Of a stretch of DNA of 64,000 nucleotides, positions 56,304 through 63,455 are shown in pieces. Where the stretch lies: the NCBI RefSeq assembly GCF_027625475.1, contig NZ_CP115174.1, positions 2,949,001-3,013,000 of the forward strand. Reading direction: 5' to 3'. Within the stretch, counting starts at the first letter, position 1; each line of letters begins with the position of its first letter. The position numbers were made by a program, and so were the translations under genes. The DNA comes from Sphingomonas abietis. Its GTDB lineage: Bacteria; Pseudomonadota; Alphaproteobacteria; Sphingomonadales; Sphingomonadaceae. Below the pieces are notes generated by a model, which was given only the letters and a program-made list of their open reading frames with translations, ran no database searches and was not told the origin of the DNA.

Positions 56304-56729
56304 TTATCGGTCTGCGAACTCCCCGTGAAAATAACTCACGGGATCGCTGCCGCTCTCGCGTTCCCTCCACGTCTCGCGCAACACCCGCATCCCCTCCAGC
56401 GCCGCCGGAAAGCCGCAATAGACCGCGGCGTGCAGGATCATCTCGCGCAATTCGTCGATCGACAGGCCATTGTTGAGCGCACCGATCACATGCGCTTTGA
56501 GCTCGGCCGATCGATTGAGCGCGAGGAGCATCCCGATCGTCATGATCGAGCGGGATCGGCGGTCCAGCCCCTCGCGCGTCCAGACGTCCCCCCACGCGAC
56601 CTCCGTGACCAATGTCTGGAGGTCGTGCGCGATGTCTCCGGCAGCGGTGGCGGACGCGGCCACGCGCGCCTCCCCCATCACCTCTCGGCGGATTTGCTGT
56701 CCACGCTGAAAGCGATCATCTGCGCGCAA
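56304..56729 (-). CDS. Carboxymuconolactone-decarboxylase-family protein (PcaC-like)
   Basis: 141 residues. DDRFQRGQQIRREVMGEARV, VAWGDVWTREGLDRRSRSIMTIGMLLAL and ELREMILHAAVYCGFPAALEGMRV align with 4-carboxymuconolactone decarboxylase. TTG 56729 is preferred: AAGGAG lies six bases upstream and gives the full family N-terminus; ATG 56678 would cut it. Last gene of the seven-gene operon, 14 bases after the lactonase. No other protocatechuate-pathway gene is present, so its role here is unknown; it could act as an AhpD-like or lactone-processing enzyme. Confidence 0.78.
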   Translation of the reverse strand: MRADDRFQRGQQIRREVMGEARVAASATAAGDIAHDLQTLVTEVAWGDVWTREGLDRRSRSIMTIGMLLALNRSAELKAHVIGALNNGLSIDELREMILHAAVYCGFPAALEGMRVLRETWRERESGSDPVSYFHGEFADR

Positions 56730-56743
56730 TCTCGTCTCCTTTA

Positions 56744-57763
56744 TCAAGGGTGGGCGAATGTCGAGGCGCCCTTTGCGAACGCCGTCACATGATAGATGCT
56801 GCACCCCTGTCCCCCTTGGGCGTCGCTCGCGAGGATCAGAAGCTCATTGGTGCCGGGCCGAAAGGCCATGCTCGTCGAGCGGAGATTGTGACCCGTTTCT
56901 CGGCCTGGGATCAGAATCTGCCCGATCGGAATGCCCGTCGAATTGAAGACCAGAATTCGGCCCTGCCCGTAGATCGCGACATAGACATTGCCGTCCGAAT
57001 CCACCCGCATCGAGTCAGGCGCAGGGCCGATGAAGTGGTAGGGAATGGAGGTGCCGAACGGCGCAATGGTCGTTGCATCGCTGAGTTCGACCTTGTGCAG
57101 CGCGCCTGCGCTCAATTCATCGGCCCAGAGCGTCTTTCCGTCAGGACCAATTGCCACACCATTGGCAACGGCCAAGTTGGGGAGCACCGGCGTGATCGTC
57201 TTGCCGTCAGGTGACACGTACAACACGCCGCCCTTCGGATCACTGGTGTTGCCGCGGAAATCGGTGAAGTAAAATCCACCCTTGGCGTCAAAGTCCAGAT
57301 CATCGACGAGAAAGCCTGCGCTCGGCGGAATGATCGTTTCGACGTCCGAACCATCGGCTTTGGTCGCGATTATCCCGCCGCTATCCTTGAAGTTGCCAAG
57401 GCCCGCGATGAACAGGCGCCCGTCTTTATGCACGGCAAGGCCCGCAGGCGCGAACCCCGGCGGGGTGGCGAAGCTTGTGAGCTTGAGGTCGCGTGTCAGA
57501 CGATAGACGCGATCGCCGAATACGTCGACGAAGCGCAAATCGCCTTGGAGATCGAACACGGCCCCCTCAAGCTGCAGCCCCTTGTCCGAAACCTTGAAAT
57601 AAGGCTGGGCCGTGATCGTCTGGAGTGTCCGCTCCGACGGCGGGATGGGAACGGGGCCCTTAGTTTCGGTGGTGTAGGAAAGCGCGGGGAGCGATGCGGA
57701 ATAGGACGGGGCGACAGACCCCATTCCAGCCGCAAATGCGAGCAGATAAAATACCTTGATCAT
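56744..57763 (-). CDS. Exported SMP-30/gluconolactonase-family lactonase
   Basis: 339 residues with a Sec signal (VFYLLAFAAGMGSVAPSYSA). Metal-ligand positions of SMP-30 are visible: Glu in LEGAVFDLQGDLRFVDV, Asp/Asn in FLVDDLDFDAKGGFYFTDF, Asn in AVANGVAIGPDGKTLWADE and Asp in PDSMRVDSDGNVYVA. GGAGG precedes ATG 57763. It is periplasmic and sits 29 bases after a TctA-like permease in an operon with mvaA and mvaB; opening of mevalonolactone to mevalonate before uptake is my inference. Confidence 0.8.
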   Translation of the reverse strand: MIKVFYLLAFAAGMGSVAPSYSASLPALSYTTETKGPVPIPPSERTLQTITAQPYFKVSDKGLQLEGAVFDLQGDLRFVDVFGDRVYRLTRDLKLTSFATPPGFAPAGLAVHKDGRLFIAGLGNFKDSGGIIATKADGSDVETIIPPSAGFLVDDLDFDAKGGFYFTDFRGNTSDPKGGVLYVSPDGKTITPVLPNLAVANGVAIGPDGKTLWADELSAGALHKVELSDATTIAPFGTSIPYHFIGPAPDSMRVDSDGNVYVAIYGQGRILVFNSTGIPIGQILIPGRETGHNLRSTSMAFRPGTNELLILASDAQGGQGCSIYHVTAFAKGASTFAHP

Positions 57764-57792
57764 GGATCCCTCCGAATTTTCGCCGAATTTTT

Positions 57793-59175
57793 TCATGCGA
57801 ATAGCTTGAGAATTGCAGGCACTGTCAGGACGGCCGCATAATATCCCATGAATTGCACGCCCGTATTGAACCCGAAGGCACGGTAGAGCAGACCGCCCAA
57901 AAGGCCGATCACGACGATCACGAGCAACCCCAGAAGTGCGCCCTCCCAAAGACCGATCACGAGAACCAGCCCGACGAAGGTGGCGATGATCGCCTCATGA
58001 CTGATATGGCGGGACACGAATACTGCCGCCGAGCGGGCATAATTCATCGCCAAAGGATAAGCGACGATCGCTGCCAGCAGGACCGAAAGCAGCCCGTAGA
58101 ACAAGAATTGCGACGGGCTCATCATCGTGTGCAGATTCACGATGTGGGATCCCGCCGCATCGACGAAGAAGCGGGGGGGCGCATTGAACAGCGGCGCGGC
58201 CGGCCCCGCCGCGACAGGGCTGAGCGGAATTCCCAGCGCAACCAGCGGAATGATCGCTTCGGCGATATAGGTCGATTCCGTCACCCCGTTGCGCACGCTG
58301 AGCACGGTCGTGAGGCGGTGATAAGGATGCTTGATCCGGGCCGCGACCGCCTCGCCGAGCACGACGGTCATCGCCACCGGAGAAAAGACAAAGGTCGCGC
58401 TGGAGATCGCAGCCGTCGCCGCGACCGCGCGAAGTTGAACCGGGTCGAGGATCTTGAAGGGGTTCGGAAAATAGCCTTTCCAGCCCTTCACGTCTGGCGC
58501 GATCGAAACACGCCGCGGCTCGCTGCGCGCCATCCGCGCGCGTTCCGTCGGCGAGGCGACACTGAACAGATCGGCAATCAGGGGGCCGACCGCGATACCG
58601 AGAAAATAGCTTACGCTCAGCTTCACGTCGTGGGCGGCGGTAAAGGCCTGAAGCGCCAGAATGACGGCCACGAAAGGAACCAGCAGCATCACCGACGCCC
58701 ATCGGCCGGGCGAGAAACGCGCGATCAACACCGAGGCTGCGAGAAACAGCCATGGCGACGCCGCAACGATCTTTTGCCCGACGGGCGCGATGATCACCGC
58801 GAAAAGCACCGAAAGCGGCACCGCAATGATCGCGGAGATGAGCGCCGCCGAGACCATCTTCCGAAGCGCGATGTGCGGAACCCCCAATCGGCGGAGGTCG
58901 GTCGCCTGCTGCATGAGCGGGACGGCCATGGTATCGCCGGGAATGCCCAGCAAGGCGGTGGGGATCGCGTGCGTCATATGCTTGGAGACAGCCGCGGACA
59001 GCCAGAAGGTGAAGACCCCCACGGGCGGCACGCCCAACAGGACGACCAATAATGTGATCGGAGCGATCGTCGTTGTTTCGTCCGTACCGGACACCAGCCC
59101 CACTGCCGAGAAAACGATGGAACCCAGCAGCCCCATCGCGATGGCAACAAGCAAGTCGTGGAGAAGCCCGTGCAT
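57793..59175 (-). CDS. TctA-family tripartite tricarboxylate transporter large permease
   Basis: 460 residues, about 11-12 hydrophobic helices. The TctA signature is divergent: HAIPTALLGIPGDTMAVPLMQ near 75-95 (usual ILLNIPG), with a second repeat-like GIPLSPVAAGPAAPLFN near 310. It would import a carboxylate by a Na+ or proton gradient. ATG 59175 follows GGGAGG by seven bases and the preceding stop by one. No periplasmic TctC/Bug binding protein is encoded nearby, which is unusual. Confidence 0.75.
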   Translation of the reverse strand: MHGLLHDLLVAIAMGLLGSIVFSAVGLVSGTDETTTIAPITLLVVLLGVPPVGVFTFWLSAAVSKHMTHAIPTALLGIPGDTMAVPLMQQATDLRRLGVPHIALRKMVSAALISAIIAVPLSVLFAVIIAPVGQKIVAASPWLFLAASVLIARFSPGRWASVMLLVPFVAVILALQAFTAAHDVKLSVSYFLGIAVGPLIADLFSVASPTERARMARSEPRRVSIAPDVKGWKGYFPNPFKILDPVQLRAVAATAAISSATFVFSPVAMTVVLGEAVAARIKHPYHRLTTVLSVRNGVTESTYIAEAIIPLVALGIPLSPVAAGPAAPLFNAPPRFFVDAAGSHIVNLHTMMSPSQFLFYGLLSVLLAAIVAYPLAMNYARSAAVFVSRHISHEAIIATFVGLVLVIGLWEGALLGLLVIVVIGLLGGLLYRAFGFNTGVQFMGYYAAVLTVPAILKLFA

Positions 59176-59176
59176 G

Positions 59177-59626
59177 TCAGGCCTCCCGAACCGTAGGACC
59201 GTGCCGCCGGCCATCCGATGATTGCGAACCCTGTTCCTGCTCGTCCAAGGGCAGCATGTCGTAAAGTCCCAATGCCTTCAGCTCTTCGACCACGGCCGGG
59301 GGCAGGCTCTCATTCCGATCTTCGGCGCTCTTCATGATGGCTGCGACTGCCTCCTTGCGGGCTTGTTCATCATGGCCGCTCTCGATGAGAATGCGTTTGG
59401 GCGGAAATAGCCGTGCGCATACCGCGCAGCTGAGAAGACAACCGCCGAGCCCGACGAGCATCGCATAGGTCTTGCTGACCGACGCATCGCTTCCCAAGAT
59501 GCTGAAGAGGTGTATCGCACCGAAGTAGGCAAGAAGGCTGATCGTGGCACCGATCGCGATCGAGGCCCGCAGATGCCGTGTATCGACGATATCGCCCCAT
59601 ACCTCGGCAAGGTGATCAGAAGACAT
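59177..59626 (-). CDS. Two-helix membrane protein, possible TctB counterpart
   Basis: 149 residues: helices at about 24-45 (IAIGATISLLAYFGAIHLFSIL) and 53-72 (YAMLVGLGGCLLSCAVCARLF), then a charged soluble C-terminus of 75 residues. Its place directly before the TctA-like gene (one base apart) suggests the small permease subunit, although TctB normally has four helices. Its start overlaps the preceding gene by 11 bases. No family recognised with certainty. Confidence 0.65.
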   Translation of the reverse strand: MSSDHLAEVWGDIVDTRHLRASIAIGATISLLAYFGAIHLFSILGSDASVSKTYAMLVGLGGCLLSCAVCARLFPPKRILIESGHDEQARKEAVAAIMKSAEDRNESLPPAVVEELKALGLYDMLPLDEQEQGSQSSDGRRHGPTVREA

Positions 59627-60524
59627 AAACGATCCTTCCGCTCAGGCCGGCATCCTGACGGAAGCCCCCCGATGTCCTGGTCTGATGATTGGCTTCAGCG
59701 AGCAGCTGGAGCTTCGGGGTGACGCTCTTCGCCACGACGAACCGGATCTCGTCATAATCCGTTTTCACGCCGTTGCGGACGTCATCGAGCCGCTGCACGC
59801 CGCCGCGAAAGCCTTGGTAGCCGACCGATGTCGACAGGCCTTTGGCCCATGCATAGTTGAGAAAGGCCTGCCATTGTGTCGAGACCCGCTGGGTCAGGCG
59901 CTGGTCGAGCGCATTGGCTTTCCCGTTCACGCCGTAGAAGAAAATGTCGGCCCCGAGATCCATCGACCATTTGCCGGCGATCTTCTGGTCGAGCGACATT
60001 CCCGGGTTCGAAACGAACCGATGACCACCGAGATTGACGCTGCGGCTCTTGTCATATTCGCCGGTCGGCAGTGTCAGATAATGGGCAACGGCAAAATAGG
60101 TGCCGTGAACGTCATCGCTGATCGGCCAGTAGACACTGCCTATGAGCGTGTCGCCAAACCCCCTGTCATGTCCGAGCGATGTATCGCCGATCCGGGCATG
60201 ATCCAGGGAGCCGCCGATCTGCACGACGCTGAGCAACGCGCGGTGATCGCCGACATTGAAATAGTCTGCGATCTTCAGCACGCCGGTTTGCGTGCGGAAG
60301 TTGGCGTTCTGGGTCACGCCATTCTGCCCCGAAGCCTGGTAATCCGAATGATGCCCGTAATAGCCGTACAAGACCCCGATCAGGGTATTCTCCGGGAGCG
60401 TCACATATTCATAGGGCTCAATTTCCACGGCTTCGGCCTTTGTCGTTACGCCGCTCGCCAAAAAGAGAGCAAAACGAAGCAATATCGAACGCCAAGCGAC
60501 GCGCCGCGTCTTCGGCACTTTCAT
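59616..60524 (-). CDS. Outer-membrane channel-like protein (phenol MetA-pathway family)
   Basis: 302 residues. Signal peptide (LLRFALFLASGVTTKAEA), then a beta-barrel with strands such as LIGVLYGYYGHHSDY, GTYFAVAHYLTLPTGEYD, MSLDQKIAGKWSMDLGADIFFYG and a terminal GLSGRIVYVF ending in Phe. This fits the PF13557-type outer-membrane proteins often placed with aromatic and hydrocarbon catabolic operons. ATG 60524 follows AAGGGG by nine to ten bases. It probably serves uptake of the operon's substrate. Confidence 0.75.
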   Translation of the reverse strand: MKVPKTRRVAWRSILLRFALFLASGVTTKAEAVEIEPYEYVTLPENTLIGVLYGYYGHHSDYQASGQNGVTQNANFRTQTGVLKIADYFNVGDHRALLSVVQIGGSLDHARIGDTSLGHDRGFGDTLIGSVYWPISDDVHGTYFAVAHYLTLPTGEYDKSRSVNLGGHRFVSNPGMSLDQKIAGKWSMDLGADIFFYGVNGKANALDQRLTQRVSTQWQAFLNYAWAKGLSTSVGYQGFRGGVQRLDDVRNGVKTDYDEIRFVVAKSVTPKLQLLAEANHQTRTSGGFRQDAGLSGRIVYVF

Positions 60525-60643
60525 AGCATCTGTCCCCTTGGTCAGGCCCCGCTGGGGGGCATGTCGGTCGCTGAGGCAGCGATGCCCCGCTCCGATCGTT
60601 TTCCCGACAATGAGGCAGCCCGGAATGGACTGCCATGTATCCG

Positions 60644-61597
60644 TCATGAGGCGAGTTTGATCTCGCTCTTACCGTTACGCCGATCCCGATCGCCGCCCCG
60701 ATCGGAGCGACGTGCCGCGAACAATTTGGAGCGAGGTGCGATACGCAGATCGTCCGCAATATAGGTCACCGCATCGAGCAGACGTTCAAGGTCCACGCCC
60801 GTGGCGATCCCCAGCCCGTCCAGCATGTAGAGAAGATCCTCGGTCGCCAGGTTGCCGCTGGCACCTGCCGCATAGGGACATCCACCCAGCCCGCCGGCCG
60901 CGCTGTCGACGACAGCAATCCCGGTTTCCAGGCAGGCAAGCACGTTGGCCAGGGCCTGACCATATGTATCATGGAAGTGGATCGCGAGATTCTTCGTGGG
61001 AATCGAGCCGGATACGCATTCGACCATGGCCCGGGCCTTGCCGGGTGTGCCGACGCCGATCGTGTCGCCGAGCGATATCTCGTAGCAACCGAGCTCGATC
61101 AGCCGTTCAGCGACCGACACCACCGATGCCAACGCCACTTCGCCCTCATAGGGACAACCCAGGACGCACGAGACATATCCGCGAACCGCAATCCCATTGG
61201 CCTTCGCCATCTGGACTACCGGTGCGACGCGCTCGAACGATTCATCGATCGAGCAGTTGATGTTCTTCCGGCTGAAGCTCTCCGATGCCGCCAGGAAAAG
61301 CGCTATTTCACGCGCTCCTGCCGCCATCGCATCTTCCAACCCACGCAGATTGGGGACCAGAACGGGGTAGCTAATGCCCGGCCGCGGCGGCAGCCCGCGC
61401 AACACGTCGCCTGAGCCCGCCATTTGGGGAACCCATTTCGGCGACACGAAGCTGCCCGCTTCCACTGTCTCGAGGCCACTCGAGACAAGCGCCTCGATCA
61501 AGGCGATGCGCTGCGAGGGCGTGACCACGCTGGCTTCGTTTTGGAGGCCGTCCCGCGGCCCGACCTCCACGATCCGGACTGTGCTCGACGCGGCCAT
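60644..61597 (-). CDS. mvaB: Hydroxymethylglutaryl-CoA lyase
   Basis: 317 residues, a DRE-TIM metallolyase. It cleaves HMG-CoA to acetyl-CoA and acetoacetate. Visible: EVGPRDGLQNE with Arg15-Asp16, GSFVSPKWVPQMA, Lys/Asn of SRKNINCS, HFHDTYGQ with His207/His209, and GLGGCPYAAGASGN with catalytic Cys240. The C-terminal 25 residues are Arg/Lys-rich. ATG 61597 overlaps the mvaA stop (TGATG), so the two are coupled. Confidence 0.93.
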   Translation of the reverse strand: MAASSTVRIVEVGPRDGLQNEASVVTPSQRIALIEALVSSGLETVEAGSFVSPKWVPQMAGSGDVLRGLPPRPGISYPVLVPNLRGLEDAMAAGAREIALFLAASESFSRKNINCSIDESFERVAPVVQMAKANGIAVRGYVSCVLGCPYEGEVALASVVSVAERLIELGCYEISLGDTIGVGTPGKARAMVECVSGSIPTKNLAIHFHDTYGQALANVLACLETGIAVVDSAAGGLGGCPYAAGASGNLATEDLLYMLDGLGIATGVDLERLLDAVTYIADDLRIAPRSKLFAARRSDRGGDRDRRNGKSEIKLAS

Positions 61598-62880
61598 CAG
61601 GCGCCCCGTATCTCGGCAAGCAGCTTGTCCGCCGTGTCCGTGTTGATCGACTTGCTCTCGATCAGGCGGCGGGCGACCTCGGCCACCTCTTCACCCGTCG
61701 CGCCTACGGTTATCGCCACATTCTGCGCATGAAGCGCCATATGGCCCTTTTGAATCCCGTCGGTTGCGAGGGCCTTCATCGCGCCAAAATTCTGCGCCAG
61801 GCCGACGGCCGCGATGATCCGCGCGAGATGTTCGGCAGAGTCGACATCGAGGATCGCCAAAGCCGCACGCGCGGTCGGATGAATCTTCGTGGCGCCGCCG
61901 ATCAGCCCTACCGCCATGGGCATTTCGAGAACGCCCGAGAGATCGCCGTTCTTGGTGACCTCCCAACGGCTGAGGCTGCGATACCAGCCATCCTTGGCAG
62001 CGTAGGCATGGGCACCTGCCTCGACGGCCCGCGTGTCGTTTCCGGTCGCCAGCACCACGGCCGATACGCCGTTCATGATGCCCTTATTGTGGGTGGCAGC
62101 GCGATAGGGGTCGGTATCGGCGAATTCATATGCCGCGATCATCGCGTCGCGAACCGCTTCGCCGCCGATGTCCTCGCAGCGCCATGTGGCCCGCGCGCGC
62201 GCCACGCGGCGATCGGCCAAATTGGAGAGAATGCGCAGCAAAGGGCGGCCGCCAGTCCATTCGGCGAGCTGCGGCGCGAGCCGCTCTGCCATCGTGTTGA
62301 CGGCATTGGCGCCCATCGCATCCTTCGTATCGATGACAATGTGGGTGATCACCATCGTTCCGGAAGGCGCCTCGATCAACCGCACCTCGAGATCGCGGAA
62401 GCCACCACCGAAACGCACCAGAAGCGGGTCGCACTCGTTGCAGATCACCTCGATCTCGGAGCGGCGTTCGAGAATCGCGACGCGAGCCGTCGCAGGGTCC
62501 GTCAGATCGAGCAGCTGGATCTGGGCGATCATCTGCGTGCCCGACATCGAGGTGGTGAACCCACCATTCTCATAACATTGACGCGAAGAGTTGCCGACTG
62601 CGGCGATCACCGACGACTCTTCGGTCGCCATGGGCACCAGCAAGTCCCGACCATCGATCTTCATGTTGGTTGCGACGCCGACCGGAATGGCGATCGTCGA
62701 AATCATGTTTTCGATCATGTGATCGGCGAGATGCGCATCGATATTCGACGACGCCGACAGTTGATCGACATGCACCTGGTCGAGGGTGGCAAATTCGGAC
62801 ACCTTCTTCAGGCGTTCCGCGATCTCGAGTTTATGAAAGCCGGAAATACGTGACGTTTTGGGGCTCGTTTCCTGCAGCAC
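61597..62880 (-). CDS. mvaA: Class II hydroxymethylglutaryl-CoA reductase
   Basis: 427 residues, almost the length of the 428-residue Pseudomonas mevalonii enzyme. Motifs: ADHMIENMISTIAIP near 52-66, VPMATEESSVIAA with the catalytic Glu near 87, DTKDAMGANAVNTMAE near 185, HNKGIMNG with Lys266, TGNDTRAVEAGAHAYA with Asp282, and QKGHMALHAQN with His380. GTG 62880 has GGAG seven bases upstream. In this class the favoured direction can be mevalonate oxidation to HMG-CoA, and coupling to HMG-CoA lyase supports catabolism. It is the first gene of the operon. Confidence 0.93.
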   Translation of the reverse strand: MLQETSPKTSRISGFHKLEIAERLKKVSEFATLDQVHVDQLSASSNIDAHLADHMIENMISTIAIPVGVATNMKIDGRDLLVPMATEESSVIAAVGNSSRQCYENGGFTTSMSGTQMIAQIQLLDLTDPATARVAILERRSEIEVICNECDPLLVRFGGGFRDLEVRLIEAPSGTMVITHIVIDTKDAMGANAVNTMAERLAPQLAEWTGGRPLLRILSNLADRRVARARATWRCEDIGGEAVRDAMIAAYEFADTDPYRAATHNKGIMNGVSAVVLATGNDTRAVEAGAHAYAAKDGWYRSLSRWEVTKNGDLSGVLEMPMAVGLIGGATKIHPTARAALAILDVDSAEHLARIIAAVGLAQNFGAMKALATDGIQKGHMALHAQNVAITVGATGEEVAEVARRLIESKSINTDTADKLLAEIRGA

Positions 62881-63027
62881 TCTTACTCTCCGAGATGAAA
62901 TCCGTGACCCTGCAAGAGGTCCGAAGGCGAGAATAAGGGGTCTCTCTCCGGTGCCTCTCTTGGGCCTTTGATCCTGGATAATCCTGCTGATGGGATTTTG
63001 GGAGGTACGGATCGGCGCTATCTGAGC

Positions 63028-63038
63028 GGAACTGTACC
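63028..63038. promoter_or_regulatory. GGAACNGTNCC motif, copy 1 (mvaA side)
   Basis: GGAACTGTACC, inside the near-palindrome GCGGAACTGTACCGC, 148 bases upstream of mvaA. The 575-base gap 62881-63455 holds three such motifs and no gene. Confidence 0.5.
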
Positions 63039-63400
63039 GCCTTCGACGAGGTGACGGTGTGGAATACGGTCCAGAATGGTGGTTTAGCCGACTTCCAAGA
63101 CAGGACACGAAGGAACGCGAATGCGTGGCGTGGACCTGCCATGCAAGCGTGAAGGACCAACCGCGCGGGAAGAGACCGATATCGATGATTGGGTGGCAAG
63201 CCCTCACGACCCTGCACATGAGGCCGTCTGTTACGCGACGATTGGCCGGCGAAATCCGATGACGACGCGCGTCGTCATCCGATGCGTTCCCTGAATATTC
63301 GGTCGCGACCCATTGTGCATGGCTGCGAGGCGGATCGGCCAAAGAGCAGCTCTTGCGCCTCCTACTGGGGACGGATAACGCTCGGCCGGAGTATTTAGCA

Positions 63401-63435
63401 GGAACAGTTCCTAACAATCCGACCGGAACCGTGCC
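63401..63435. promoter_or_regulatory. GGAACNGTNCC motifs, copies 2 and 3 (regulator side)
   Basis: GGAACAGTTCC (63401-63411, perfect palindrome around A) and GGAACCGTGCC (63425-63435), 24 bases apart start to start and 21-55 bases before the MocR start. Tandem spacing fits a MocR/GntR operator and autoregulation. Confidence 0.55.
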
Positions 63436-63455
63436 CTCGCCAGCAAAGGTACAAA

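Noticed and set aside
56304..62880. Biosynthetic mevalonate pathway for isoprenoids
   Set aside because: No HMG-CoA synthase, mevalonate kinase or phosphomevalonate genes; the reductase is coupled to HMG-CoA lyase and transport genes, which points to catabolism.
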